A DNA stretch of 64,000 nucleotides from Acidobacteriaceae bacterium KBS 83 (GCA_000381585.1 KB906742.1:1-64000), one strand, 5' to 3'; counted from the stretch's first letter, positions 18,505 to 28,561 are shown. Numbers and translations: made by a program. The notes: generated by a model not told the origin, from the sequence alone.

Positions 18505-18795
18505 TCACGATTCTTCTCTGAGGGTCCAGCCCTCGATGATCTCCGCCTCAATCTGCATTACTTTTCCTGCAGCGACCAATACCGTCCCCCGATCGCGCAG
18601 GAGCGCCAGCAGGTATTTCCCGGCAGGATCCACACGATCGACGCCCGTCATGTCGACACGAATCACGCGGCCGGCAAGCTTTGAATTCGAAGCTCGCCAT
18701 GCTTCCTCCAATTCCGCGACCCATGCGCCGACCAGACTGCCCTCAAGCTTCAAAGTGACCTCGTTCGACGCGTCCTGCACCGTGATTCTTAGCAT
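18505..18795 (-). CDS. STAS-like small protein
   Basis: 96 residues from the ATG at 18795, with AGGAGG five bases upstream. The pattern VTLKLEGSLVGAWVAELEEAW, then VIRVDMTGVDRVDPAGKYLL resembles STAS/anti-anti-sigma folds: a beta strand, then DMTGV where SpoIIAA proteins have DLSGV, with Asp at the position after VDRV rather than the phosphorylatable Ser. It may therefore be a non-phosphorylated STAS variant. It is downstream of the sigma-54 activator on the same strand, 218 bp away. Confidence 0.7.
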   Translation of the reverse strand: MLRITVQDASNEVTLKLEGSLVGAWVAELEEAWRASNSKLAGRVIRVDMTGVDRVDPAGKYLLALLRDRGTVLVAAGKVMQIEAEIIEGWTLREES

Positions 18796-19012
18796 CGTGC
18801 CTCCTCTGAACCGCCCGTGCACGATGCAATCGCAAATCCAAAGCGGTTTCCCCAAGTCCTGCCCAACAGTAGTAACTAAACGCTGGCATTTACAGAGGAT
18901 TGCGACTCCGGTTATGTGTGAATCACACTCGACATGCTGACATCAGGCTGCTGGCCGGATATCGCTTGCCCGTCTATCAGCACGCGCATCGACAACGTTG
19001 ACCCGCGCGTCC

Positions 19013-20668
19013 CTACATCCCGGGACGAAGAATTCCCAGCTTCTTCATTCGGTACTGGAGCGTCGCGCGATTCATCCCCAGGCGCGCGGCCGCGCCACGC
19101 GGTCCCGACACAAGCCACTTCGTCTCCTTCAAAGTGGCGAGGATGTGCTCCCGTTCTGCTTCTTTGAGGGTCCGTCGCCTGGCGCCGTCAGGACTGGTGC
19201 CGTTACTGGAATTCAGTACTGAGAGGGGAACCTGCAGCACCGGGCCTTTGGATAGAATCACCGAACGTTCGATCAAGTTCTGCAGTTCACGGATATTTCC
19301 CGGCCATTGGTGGTGAACCAGAGCCTCCATCGTTTCCGAAGGGATTGTGTCGACCGCGCGGTTCATCCGCCGCGCATAATGCTGCACAAAATGCCGTACC
19401 AGCAGCGGAATATCTTCGGACCGTTCCCGCAGAGGCGGCACATAGATAGGAAATACGTTGAGCCGGTAGTACAAATCTGCGCGAAATGCGCTCTCCTTAA
19501 CACATTCTTCAAGGTCGCGATTGGTTGCGGCGATCAGGCGCGCGTCCGTCTTCAGCGTGCGTGTGCTCCCCAGCCGCTCGAATTCCCGTTCCTGCAACAC
19601 GCGCAGCAGCTTGGGTTGGAGTTCGAGCGGGATTTCACCGATCTCGTCTAGAAACGCCGTGCCGTGGTTGGCTAGCTCGAACCGTCCAATCCGCTGCGTG
19701 ATGGCGCCAGTGAAAGCGCCCCGCTCGTGCCCGAAAAGCTCGCTCTCAAGGAGTCCCGTCGGAATAGCCGCGCAGTTCATCTTCACAAACGCATTCGAGC
19801 TGCGAGCACTCCGCTCGTGAATGGCGCGTGCGACGAGCTCTTTGCCCGTGCCGGTCTCGCCGCAAATCAATACAGTGGAGTCCGTAGGGGCCACGGTTTC
19901 GATCTGCCGGAGCACTGCGCGAATGACGGCACTGCGGCCGATAATTTCTTCAAAACCCTGCTCGTTTCGGATCTCGTCTTCGAGATAGAGTTTTTCCCTG
20001 GTGAGCTGTTCCTTCAGCGCCTTGATCTCGCCGTCCGCCAGGGCGTTCTCAACCACGATTGCCACCAGGCCCGCAATCAGTGTCGCAAGAGCTAATACGT
20101 CATCCGGCGCGGAGCCCCGCTCCGTGCATCGCTCGAGCTCCAGCACTCCCAATACGCGATCCCGGCTGATGAGCGGCACCGCACAGCCGCAGTCTCTTGC
20201 CGCGCCATTTGGCTGCGACGATCCCTGACGATCGCCGACAATTGATTCCCTGGTTCTGAACACGTCGCAGATTTGTTCGCCGCTGTAACTCTCCTCGAGC
20301 CATGAATCTTCGCCCGGGCTCTCACAGCTCCGAGAATCAAGAGCAAAGAGTCGAAGGGAACTGCTCTCCTTATCGGGTAAATGGACGCCCACCGCCTCGC
20401 ACTGCATGACCCGGCGGACAATCGACGAGACACTGCGGAGCAGATCCCGGAGTTCAAGATTCGAAACGATCTGCCCGCTGAGTTCAAGCAGGAGCTGAAG
20501 TCTATCCTTTTCCGACTTCAGCTCCTGCGCGTCATCGACAGCCTCAGCACTCATGCGGTTGATGGCATCCTCCGGAATCTCTACCCTGTCTTCCCGTCGC
20601 GGCACAAGACTAATTTCTGGATCGAAACAGCCAGGCAAGCAGCCGCTGAGATACCCTTGCGTGCTCAT
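19013..20668 (-). CDS. Sigma-54-dependent transcriptional activator (GAF-AAA+-Fis)
   Basis: 551 residues from the ATG at 20668 (GGAGGT four bases upstream). The N-terminal GAF domain covers about residues 60-205. The AAA+ domain has Walker A GETGTGKE near 270, the GAFTGA loop that contacts sigma-54 near 316, FLDEIGEI, AATNRDLEE and FRADLYYRLNVFPI. A Fis-type helix-turn-helix at the C-terminus reads GAAARLGMNRATLQYRMKKLGI. It resembles FhlA/NtrC activators that sense a small ligand through GAF. No receiver domain is present, so it is not a phosphorelay partner. The acyl-CoA operon with a candidate sigma-54 promoter lies 2.7 kb away. Confidence 0.93.
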   Translation of the reverse strand: MSTQGYLSGCLPGCFDPEISLVPRREDRVEIPEDAINRMSAEAVDDAQELKSEKDRLQLLLELSGQIVSNLELRDLLRSVSSIVRRVMQCEAVGVHLPDKESSSLRLFALDSRSCESPGEDSWLEESYSGEQICDVFRTRESIVGDRQGSSQPNGAARDCGCAVPLISRDRVLGVLELERCTERGSAPDDVLALATLIAGLVAIVVENALADGEIKALKEQLTREKLYLEDEIRNEQGFEEIIGRSAVIRAVLRQIETVAPTDSTVLICGETGTGKELVARAIHERSARSSNAFVKMNCAAIPTGLLESELFGHERGAFTGAITQRIGRFELANHGTAFLDEIGEIPLELQPKLLRVLQEREFERLGSTRTLKTDARLIAATNRDLEECVKESAFRADLYYRLNVFPIYVPPLRERSEDIPLLVRHFVQHYARRMNRAVDTIPSETMEALVHHQWPGNIRELQNLIERSVILSKGPVLQVPLSVLNSSNGTSPDGARRRTLKEAEREHILATLKETKWLVSGPRGAAARLGMNRATLQYRMKKLGILRPGM

Positions 20669-20799
20669 GGACACCTCCGTTGGCTACGCGGGATCAAAAC
20701 CTAGACTCAGGTGTTTAGGGATCAAAGTTGTGATCCTCTCGTGTTGTTGTCGTGGAGAATCGGTCTCCGCGCCGTTAGCAGCGATAACGAATCAACGCC

Positions 20800-20979
20800 T
20801 TACGATGTGTTGAGCTGCGTAAGGTGAGAGACACCCAGGAGGCGTCGATATCCCGGGATCAACGTTGCGCTGTTCAGATAGGCATGGTCGGAGCGAATCT
20901 TGCAACATCCCAGGATTGCCCTTGCATTTTCCTGCAGGTAAGATTGGCGACCCTCGATGCTGATCGAAAGTATCTCCAT
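20800..20979 (-). CDS. Small hypothetical protein upstream of the sigma-54 activator
   Basis: 59 residues starting MEILSISIEGRQSYLQENAR, from an ATG with AGGAGG nine bases upstream. The sequence has a normal globular composition, with Cys-Cys near residue 27. It lies 130 bp upstream of the activator gene in the same orientation and could be co-transcribed. No family recognised. A much longer overlapping frame (20792-21529) is judged spurious. Confidence 0.45.
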   Translation of the reverse strand: MEILSISIEGRQSYLQENARAILGCCKIRSDHAYLNSATLIPGYRRLLGVSHLTQLNTS

Positions 20980-21521
20980 CTCGATGATCCTCCTGTTCCG
21001 TTCCCGCCGCTACGATGTACCTGCTGTCGCGGTTCATCAAACGGCGGACCATCTCATTAGTCGGCATATCGGACACTGACCCACCAAGTCCGCGATCGTC
21101 CAAACGGCATGTCGTTTGATCGTCTCGCCCATATTGGCTGTTTACGGTACCCGCGAACGGGTGTAAATGGAACAGCGGTGATTTTGCGGTGAAATAGGAG
21201 TGAATCCAGGAAGTTATTGATTCTTTGAAAGCATCCCGGGATGGGGAGTCTCTGTACATTTTCCTGGAACACTGCTCTTTGCATAGGTAGATGGCGCACT
21301 CTTGAAGAGACGCGCTTCTGGAACAAGGGAGCCCGCATAATTGTCTTTTGAAACGGTTAATAGGAACATGTAATGTTCTGGGCGCGGATTCAGCGGTAGC
21401 ATCGCCCTGTGATGAGAAAGGCCCACGCAGCCAGAGGGATGAACATCTCGAACGGTTTGTAATTTCCGGCTTAGCTGAGCGAAGGTGCTCAAGGAGAGCA
21501 AGAAAATGTGTGGTCAGACAG
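20980..21521. other. Intergenic, no further gene seen
   Basis: Divergent region between the small gene at 20979 and the regulator at 21522. An AAGGAG at 21491 followed by a short frame starting ATG at 21506 (MCGQTDGHYSC) overlaps the regulator start and could be a leader peptide, but this is weak. Confidence 0.35.
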
Positions 21522-23456
21522 ATGGACATTACTCTTGTTGATCACGTTTCCCCAGGACGCGTTCTGTTCGGAGCCTTTGAGCTCGACCTCAGCACAGGCG
21601 AACTACGATCAATTGAGGCGCCCGATCCTAACAATAAGGTTCTCCTCAGAGAACAAGTGTTTCAGGTTTTGCGGATGCTTCTTGAACGTGAGGGCAAGAT
21701 TGTTACCCGCGAGGAAATCAAGGGAAGGTTGTGGCCGAACGATACAGTTGTGGATTTCGACCGCAGCATCAATGCGACGATCAAGACTCTACGCCGCGCC
21801 CTAGGGGATTCAGCGGACACCCCTCAGTACATCGAAACCTTGGCACGGCGTGGCTATCGATTGATGGTCCCGATACATTGCCTGGGGCCAGCGCCGGAAA
21901 CCGCTCTGGAGATGGCCCAGGAGCAGCGTGAGCATTCTCCCGTCGCGATGGGTCTCAACACGGCGAGAGTTCAACGGCAAATGAAGCCTCGCTGGTGGAA
22001 GGCGGCGGTCGTGCTTGCGTCTGTTGTCATCTTGGCGAGCGCGGGCTATATATCCTGGCGGCACTTTCGGTCTACATCACTTCCCAGAAAGATCATGCTC
22101 GCGGTACTTCCTTTCCAGAATCTCACTGGTGATCCCAATAAGGAATATCTTGCGGACGGATTGACCGAGGAAACGATTTCGCAGTTAGGGCGGCTTAACG
22201 CGGAACAGTTGGGTGTGATCGCGCGAACGTCGGTCATGGGATACAAACACAAGGACGAACGCCTGGACCAGATTGGCCGTGATCTTTCTGTGCAGTATGT
22301 ATTGGAAAACAGCCTTCGCGAAAGCGGAGACCACATACGCCTTACAGCTCAGCTCATTCAGGTGAAGGACCAAACTCACTTGTGGTCACAGGATTACGAC
22401 TATCCGGCGAAGGACATTCTTAACGTGGAAGACGATGTGGCCAAGACTGTCGCGCGTAAGGTCCGGGTAAGTTTGACTTCGAAACAGGAAGCAGAGTTGG
22501 CGCAGTCGCACCTAGTCGATCCGGAAGCCTTCGATGCCTATTTGCAGGGGCACTACTACTTTGAACGGGACACAGACAAGGATACGGAGATGGCAGCAAA
22601 GTATTACGAACGGGCGACCCAGCTTGATCCCTCGTATGCTTTGGCTTGGGTCGGGCTGTCTCGGGTACGCAACTGGCAGCCCAACGCAGGCTTTATTCCC
22701 GCTGAGGAGGGTCACCGTCTTGCGCGTGAAGCGGTGGAGCGCGCTTTAGCGCTGAATCCGAAGCTGGCAGAGGCCCACGCCCAAATGGGACGGATTAAGC
22801 AGCAGGTCGACTTCGATTGGGCTGGAGCGGATGCTTCCTTCCGGCGGGCTGTTGTTCTCGAACCCGGAAATCCCGACGTTGTTAGGACGGCGGCTGGGTC
22901 GGCGGCCATCCTCGGCCGTTTTGACGAAGCTCTTCCATTGGCCCGCCAAGCCGTTGACTTGGATCCGCTCAATGCAGACAGTTGGGAGCTTCTTGCAGAG
23001 AAGAAGTTTTTCATGGGGCAGCTAGACCAAGCCTCAGAGGATTTCAAGAAGGCGCTCGAACTGAACCCCGATGTTGTGGCAGCTCATATGATGTTGAGCC
23101 AAATCTACGTGATGCAGCGGCGGCCTCAGGATGCTTTGTCTGAGATTGAGCTCGTACGCTATGACCCCATACGTGCGTATCTATATGCGATTGCATACAA
23201 TGCGTTTGGCCGAGAAACGGAGTCGGATGCCTCATTGAGTGAGTTAATTGCGAAATACCATGCAGGCGCTGCGTTCCAGATCGCCGAGGTTTATGCTTTT
23301 CGGAACCAGTCTGACGAAGCGTTCGAGTGGCTGGACCGAGCTTACGCCCAACGTGACGGCGGTCTGATCGAAACGAAAGTGGATCCCTTATTCAAGAGCT
23401 TGCACAGCGACCCGCGATATGCCGCGTTCTTGAAGAAGCTGAACCTGCCGGCCTGA
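21522..23456 (+). CDS. Winged-helix/TPR one-component membrane regulator (CadC-like)
   Basis: 644 residues from the ATG at 21522. Residues 15-110 are an OmpR-type winged helix (VFGAFELDLSTGELRS-like start, DRSINATIKTLRRALGD, YIETLARRGYRL). One membrane helix lies near residue 170 (AAVVLASVVILASAGYISW). A TolB-like domain follows (LAVLPFQNLTGD, LADGLTEETISQL), then TPR repeats to the C-terminus (YYERATQLDPSYALAW, RALALNPKLAEAHAQ, ALELNPDVVAAH). This is the common acidobacterial one-component design, with a cytoplasmic DNA-binding part and an extracytoplasmic sensor. I rejected upstream starts because they lack coding character. Confidence 0.9.
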   Translation: MDITLVDHVSPGRVLFGAFELDLSTGELRSIEAPDPNNKVLLREQVFQVLRMLLEREGKIVTREEIKGRLWPNDTVVDFDRSINATIKTLRRALGDSADTPQYIETLARRGYRLMVPIHCLGPAPETALEMAQEQREHSPVAMGLNTARVQRQMKPRWWKAAVVLASVVILASAGYISWRHFRSTSLPRKIMLAVLPFQNLTGDPNKEYLADGLTEETISQLGRLNAEQLGVIARTSVMGYKHKDERLDQIGRDLSVQYVLENSLRESGDHIRLTAQLIQVKDQTHLWSQDYDYPAKDILNVEDDVAKTVARKVRVSLTSKQEAELAQSHLVDPEAFDAYLQGHYYFERDTDKDTEMAAKYYERATQLDPSYALAWVGLSRVRNWQPNAGFIPAEEGHRLAREAVERALALNPKLAEAHAQMGRIKQQVDFDWAGADASFRRAVVLEPGNPDVVRTAAGSAAILGRFDEALPLARQAVDLDPLNADSWELLAEKKFFMGQLDQASEDFKKALELNPDVVAAHMMLSQIYVMQRRPQDALSEIELVRYDPIRAYLYAIAYNAFGRETESDASLSELIAKYHAGAAFQIAEVYAFRNQSDEAFEWLDRAYAQRDGGLIETKVDPLFKSLHSDPRYAAFLKKLNLPA

Positions 23457-23464
23457 AATAACGG

Positions 23465-23660
23465 CGACTTCACCGTAAGCTCTCCGACTGAGTCCTTCAC
23501 GGCTTCGATGGCGTTGAGCCTGAGGTTCCTGAACACCTGCTGCAGCTTGCACACGGTCTACCATGACCGCAAGAATCTCAAAGTGCGCAAATGTTGGCAT
23601 TCGCCAAACCTCAACACTCGGATCTTGTCTCCCCGAAGCCGCTGTGCGAATTAGCCTCGT
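23465..23660 (-). pseudogene. Relic of a histidine-kinase ATPase domain (N-box)
   Basis: The minus strand reads LQQVFRNLRLNAIEAVKDSV and GELTVKS in one frame. Just upstream, in another frame, it reads FEILAVMVDRVQ. Together they match the N-box region of PAS-type sensor kinases (normally DRVQLQQVFxNLMLNAIEAM). The rest of the kinase is missing. The relic begins 9 bp after the stop of the regulator at 21522 and is antisense to it. Confidence 0.6.
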
Positions 23661-23893
23661 ATAAGGCATTCAAAACATGACCGATACATTGCTCCTCCTC
23701 GCGCGCTGGAGTGGCGCTTCGGATGCACCTCGAATGCCGCTTGCCTTGTGGCAATTGCCATCAATTCATCGAAGCGACCTGGGAGGACGTCCTAGCGAAC
23801 TGCTGTTCGAATCCAGCCTGCGCAGATGCAGAACTTTATCGAGTCCGGGTTATAAAGCTCGAGGAGAATAAAATCAGCGATGTAGGTTCCGTC

Positions 23894-26800
23894 ATGAAAG
23901 AGTTCCCGCCGTTCCGGCTGGACGAAACGAACCAATGCCTTTGGCGTAACGGAGAGGTTGCGGACGAACGGATTCTGTTGACGCCCAAGGCGTTCGCCGT
24001 TCTCGAGTTCTTGATTGAACGGGCCGGTCGACTAGTGACTCAGGATGAATTGCTCGAGAGGGTCTGGCCCGATATACACATTCAACCGGAAGTCCTGAAA
24101 AGCCATATTGCGAAGATCAGAAGGGTCTTGGGAGACGACCCCAAACGTCCCCGTTTCATTGAAACGGCGCAGCGGCGAGGATATCGATTCATCGCTCCGA
24201 TCAGCGAAAAACTAGTCGAGAGTCTCCGAACTGCAACCCGATCGAACGGCAACTTTGTGGGCAGGGAAGATGTGCTCAATGAACTGAGCGAGGCGCTCCA
24301 ACGGACGCTCTGGAATCAGCGGCAAATTGTTTTTGTTACCGGAGAGGCCGGTATTGGGAAAACTGCGCTTGTTAACCACTTCAAGGGACAAGCTGCGGCC
24401 GAAGTGCCGGGCATCCAGATTGCCTTCGGGCAATGCATCGAAGGATACGGTGGCAAGGAGGCTTATTACCCCATGTTGGAGGCGCTGGGGGAGTTGTGCC
24501 GTTCTCCTGGAGGGAACTCCATTATTCAGTTACTGGCGGACCAGGCCCCCACATGGCTGGCACAACTCCCAACATTGACAGAGCGCCAACGCCGCGAAGT
24601 GCTGCGACGCCAACTCTTGGGCGCTACGCGTGAACGTATGTTGCGCGAGATCGGCGATGTTCTGGAAACGATCACTTCCAGAAGTCCATTGCTCCTCATT
24701 TACGAAGATTTGCACTGGGTGGACAATTCCACCGTCGATCTGATCTCCGCCCTTGCACGTCGCCATACTCCTGCGAGACTGATGCTGATCGGCACGTACC
24801 GTCCGGTTGACGTTGTTCTTGCGGGCCATCCCTTAAAAGCGCTCAAACAGGATCTGGTGGTTCATAAGTTGTGCGATGAAATTGCCCTGGAGCCGCTTGG
24901 AAAAAACCAGGTGGCCGCATATCTTGCCGCCGATTCCGCTGGAACAGATCTGCCCAGCGGACTGGCTGGTCTCGTTCATCGTCATTCGGAGGGCAATCCG
25001 TTGTTCATGGTGGCTGCACTCGACCACATGATCGAACGGGGCACTATTTCCCATGAGAATGGCAAGTGGAAACTCAAGGTCCCTCTGGAGGAAATCGAGC
25101 CTGAAGTGCCCGAAAGTCTGCGACAAATGATCGAAGTGCAAGTCGAGCAACTGACGGCCCAAGAACAACGGTGTCTGGAGGCAGCGAGCATCACCGTGAG
25201 TGCATTTAGTGCATGCGTCAATGCTCTGGCAGCTAATCTTGATCCGGAACAATTTGAGGAGCTGAGCGCAGGGATCTCACGTCGCTATCGCATCGTACGT
25301 CCGTGTGGCACGCGGCAGTTTCCCGATGGAACCTTTGCGCACATGTACGAATTTGCGCATGCGCTCTACCGCGAGGCTTTTTATCTGCGTCAGTCGCCGG
25401 GACGTAGAGCCAGGCTCCACCGATCTATTGGAGAGCGTCTGGAGGCACTGTTCGCAGATCGTCTCAGTGACATGATCCCAAGACTTGCGCGCCACTTCGA
25501 AGAAGGCTGCGACTGGCGGCGGGCAGTCAAGTATTTGCGCCTTATGGCCGAGACTGCCGGACAGCGCTACGCGCCTGAAGAGGCTACTAGAATCCTGCGG
25601 CATGCGCTCGATCTGTGCGAAAAGATGCCCGAGATCGAGCGTGCTGAAAACGAAACTGAGATTCTCGAGAAGCTCGCCGCGATTTATGTGGTGTCCTTTG
25701 ATGACATTCATGCGGTGGAAATCTACGAAGCTCTACGCACAAAGGCGGCTTACTACGGATTGTTGGATGTGGAAATTCGCGCGCTGGTGGGTATGGCGTA
25801 TCCTTTGTCGTGGTCCAATGCGCAGCGGTCTCTGGAGATGGTTGAGCGGGCGCTTCAATTGAGCACCAGACAGACGGATCCGCTGACGCGAGCGCGGACG
25901 CGCGCGAGTTGTCTCGTACGCCGGGTGTGGGTAGGTGGATGGAATGCCCAAGATGCAGAGGATTGCAAAAACACCCTCAAGGAAATTCGTAGCGGCGGTA
26001 ACGCCCTTTTGTCGGCGTGGCATACCCTCGACTGTAACTTCATGGATTGGTGCTCGTCCAAATACAGCGAGGCTCAGAAGAGCGCCGTCGAGAGTCTGGC
26101 GATTCTGCTGGGACAATACGAAGACAATCCGTATCTGAGTTTTTCCTATTGGATAGGTCAGTTTGTTTTGCCATGGAGTCTGCTGTTTCTAGGCGAATGG
26201 GGCGAGGCACTCCGAACAACGAAATCCAGCATCGCGCTTGGTATCAAAAACGGGGACCATATCCGATTGCAGACGTCGCTCCTTGATCAAGCATGGATAC
26301 ATCTTCAGGCGATGGATTCGAGGGGGGCCCTGACAATCTGCGAATCGGTTCTCCCCGCACTCGGCGAACCCGCAAGGCGACCTTGGAACAGATTTTGCCG
26401 GATTTTGACCGGGTCTGCGGAATTAGCTATGGAGGACTACGACCGCGCGCTCGAGCACTTGTCAGCAGTGAGGAAAGATATGGACCTTCTGCCGGTTATC
26501 CATGACTGGTACTGGCAAATGCTGCTCGAATCGGGTTTCACAGAGGCATGGCTTGGCAAGGGAGATTTAGAGCAGGCGAGAGTAAGCGCAGAGCGGTTTC
26601 TTGAGGTCACACAGCAGACTTCGGAGCATACTTGGCAGGCGCTGGCATGGGATGCAAATGCCCGCGTCGCCATTGCGCAGCATGACTCACAGCGCGCGCA
26701 CGTTTGTATCACCAGCGCCCTGACAGCGATGGAAGGCTATGAAGTTCCGCTGGCTCACTGGCGCGTGCATGGTACTGCTTTTGAACTATACGAGCGCATG

Positions 26801-26965
26801 GAAGACAAGAAGGCCGCGGAAGAGCATCGTCAACTCAGTTGCGCAACGATTATGAAACTGGCGAATTCCATGCCCAGCGACGAGCCTCTTCGCGGCATTT
26901 TTCTTTCCGCGCCCGCGATCCGAAGGATACTTGGTGACGAAGAGGCATCCGCCAATCCCGCCTAA
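23894..26965 (+). CDS. Winged-helix/AAA-ATPase/TPR regulator
   Basis: 1,023 residues from the ATG at 23894. An OmpR-type winged helix occupies residues 1-100 (FPPFRLDETNQCLWRNG, HIAKIRRVLGDD, FIETAQRRGYRFIAPI). An AAA_16-type ATPase follows, with Walker A FVTGEAGIGKTALV near 140, a Walker B-like LLLIYEDLHWVD near 265, and LIGTYRPVDV. The remaining 600 residues are helical TPR-like repeats. The plan matches MalT/adenylate-cyclase-like STAND regulators in which the ATPase acts as a switch. The frame runs upstream to 23711, but the extra residues look non-coding. It lies in the same direction as the regulator at 21522. Confidence 0.88.
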   Translation: MKEFPPFRLDETNQCLWRNGEVADERILLTPKAFAVLEFLIERAGRLVTQDELLERVWPDIHIQPEVLKSHIAKIRRVLGDDPKRPRFIETAQRRGYRFIAPISEKLVESLRTATRSNGNFVGREDVLNELSEALQRTLWNQRQIVFVTGEAGIGKTALVNHFKGQAAAEVPGIQIAFGQCIEGYGGKEAYYPMLEALGELCRSPGGNSIIQLLADQAPTWLAQLPTLTERQRREVLRRQLLGATRERMLREIGDVLETITSRSPLLLIYEDLHWVDNSTVDLISALARRHTPARLMLIGTYRPVDVVLAGHPLKALKQDLVVHKLCDEIALEPLGKNQVAAYLAADSAGTDLPSGLAGLVHRHSEGNPLFMVAALDHMIERGTISHENGKWKLKVPLEEIEPEVPESLRQMIEVQVEQLTAQEQRCLEAASITVSAFSACVNALAANLDPEQFEELSAGISRRYRIVRPCGTRQFPDGTFAHMYEFAHALYREAFYLRQSPGRRARLHRSIGERLEALFADRLSDMIPRLARHFEEGCDWRRAVKYLRLMAETAGQRYAPEEATRILRHALDLCEKMPEIERAENETEILEKLAAIYVVSFDDIHAVEIYEALRTKAAYYGLLDVEIRALVGMAYPLSWSNAQRSLEMVERALQLSTRQTDPLTRARTRASCLVRRVWVGGWNAQDAEDCKNTLKEIRSGGNALLSAWHTLDCNFMDWCSSKYSEAQKSAVESLAILLGQYEDNPYLSFSYWIGQFVLPWSLLFLGEWGEALRTTKSSIALGIKNGDHIRLQTSLLDQAWIHLQAMDSRGALTICESVLPALGEPARRPWNRFCRILTGSAELAMEDYDRALEHLSAVRKDMDLLPVIHDWYWQMLLESGFTEAWLGKGDLEQARVSAERFLEVTQQTSEHTWQALAWDANARVAIAQHDSQRAHVCITSALTAMEGYEVPLAHWRVHGTAFELYERMEDKKAAEEHRQLSCATIMKLANSMPSDEPLRGIFLSAPAIRRILGDEEASANPA

Positions 26966-26974
26966 GCACGGGGC

Positions 26975-27244
26975 TTTCAGGTGATGCGGCGGACCCTGGG
27001 AACCGACATGCAGCAGCACGGGACGCTGAAGGACACGCAGGGCATGTTGCGGCACGCGAGCATCAAGACGACCGGGGATGTTTATGTTCAGACGATCGAA
27101 CAGAGCGTTCTTGCCGCCGTGAACTCGCGCACGTCAGCGGTGCTCGGCGACTGGAAGATGTCGGACAAAAGTCTGGGCCTGAAGGGGAGAAATCTGAAAG
27201 GTCTGAATGCAATTCGGCGAAGTCGATTTCTGAGGTGGCTGTAA
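26975..27244 (+). pseudogene. C-terminal fragment of a tyrosine recombinase/integrase
   Basis: The frame encodes VMRRTLGTDMQQHGTLKDTQ, GMLRHASIKTTGDVYVQTIE and SVLAAVNSRTSAVLGDW, matching the last 90 residues of tyrosine recombinases with the LRHAS box and the catalytic Tyr in DVYVQ. A stop directly precedes the fragment and the catalytic N-terminal part is absent. It ends 13 bp before the 3' half of a tRNA-Asn, the usual place for an integrase gene relative to its attachment site. Confidence 0.8.
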
Positions 27245-27257
27245 GTTGTTGAAAGAT

Positions 27258-27306
<49 letters not shown>

Positions 27307-27334
27307 CGAATTTACCGCTCCTCCTGCTGCTATC

Positions 27335-27396
27335 GATTGCTATAAGCCATTATATGACATGCACTTAAGCCCTGGTCGCACTCTGCGGATTGCTAT
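27335..27396 (+). repeat. Direct repeats GATTGCTAT beside the tRNA fragment
   Basis: GATTGCTAT occurs at 27335-27343 and 27388-27396, 53 bp apart, between the tRNA fragment and the PRTRC F-like relic. Short direct repeats near an attachment core are typical integrase arm sites. Two 9-base copies could also be chance. Confidence 0.3.
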
Positions 27397-27443
27397 CGGT
27401 TTGGCTTCCTTACGATCGATTTTGAAGGAGCACCAACAACGCT

Positions 27444-28561
27444 TCACGCAGCTCGAAGCGATGGTTCTCCCCGATGGCTATCTGAACCTGCATTTTTCGT
27501 CTCCCACAACTCCTCAACCAGTTCAAAGAGCTCGGTGTTGAATGCAACGAAACGCTCGATCACACGCACGGCGTGCTTCACTTCGTCGGCCTTCTTTGGA
27601 GAAAAGACGACACAGACTGTCGGCTCCGACGAGCCTTCCAACATGTGCTGGCTTTCCTCGTCGAAGCAGGCGGTGATAGCGTCTCTTTCCTTGAAGGCAA
27701 TCAGCAACGATGGGAGCGGAGGACTATCGTAGTAGCGGTCTTCGAGAGGCTCCCGCCACTGTTCAAGACGCAGACGGGAGAGTCGTTGCATCTTTCGTAA
27801 ACGATCAATCCAGGACCGGTAGGGCCCTTTGCCGTGGGCGCGCAGCAGGCGGCGATCTTCAATTCTCCACTTCTCTTTAAGTGTTTTCTGAATGCACGCC
27901 GGGAGTGCTCTCTCCACCTCTGGAAATTCATATTGATTCCGATTCTCCTCATCGTCCTCATTCGCAGACTCGATCAACATCTCCTCATACATGAGTGCAT
28001 CGCTGTGGTCGTAGATCCGCATGACGCGATAGAGGGAATGGATCAGGGTCCAATAGAAGCAGCCCCAAGCCCCTCCGCTTGATCCTCGAGGGCGTCGAGT
28101 GCTGGCCCGATCTTCAGATACCCCGCGCCGCTGCATTCGATCGTCACGGCTAACTGTCCATTGCCAAGTGTCGCACCGTAGCCATCCCGTTCAAGGACAT
28201 CGCTCACCTGGAGGTAATATTCGACGTTGCGCTGCGGCAGATCGCCGCGCTGTGCTCCGATCCCGCTCATGATGCTGTGTTGCGCGAAGGCGACTGCATT
28301 GCCGCCGGATCGTTGCCACGTTTCGGGCGAACCCAAACCCGCCTCGACCAGAGCGTAAAGCAGCTCCGCATTGACTTCGTGGTTGTATTCGGTTGGCACG
28401 GCGCCGAGGGTGGGGAGAGCCTGACCGAAAGCAGGCGCGAGGGTTGCTATTCGAGGGGCGGAAGGAGTTCCGACGGAGTGGAGAGCGGCACACTGTCTGT
28501 GCCCGCGAACCGGTCCACCGCCTGCCGGACGGCGCCGGCGAAACGTATCGCTTCTTTGCAT
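27444..28561 (-). pseudogene. PRTRC protein F-like gene, frameshifted
   Basis: Two frames join near 28058. The first encodes LPTLGAVPTEYNHEVNAELL to GYLKIGPALDALEDQAEGLG. The second continues FYWTLIHSLYRVMRIYDHSD, YEEMLIESANEDDEENRN and a charged C-terminus. One missing T would restore GCT GCT TTC TAT across the junction. I assign it to PRTRC F by position next to protein C and by general resemblance, so the family name is less sure than the join. The start is uncertain: the ATG at 28561 lies inside the preceding small gene and the first later candidate is a GTG near 28412. The PRTRC cassette (ParB-related, ThiF-related) is found on plasmids and integrative elements and its role is unknown. 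Confidence 0.6.

Noticed and set aside
18329-18940. 203-codon plus-strand frame
   Set aside because: Antisense to the STAS-like gene; Ser/Arg/Pro-rich shadow composition.
20792-21529. 245-codon minus-strand frame
   Set aside because: It overlaps the start of the regulator at 21522 and the better supported small gene at 20800-20979, and shows no protein-like pattern or ribosome-binding site.
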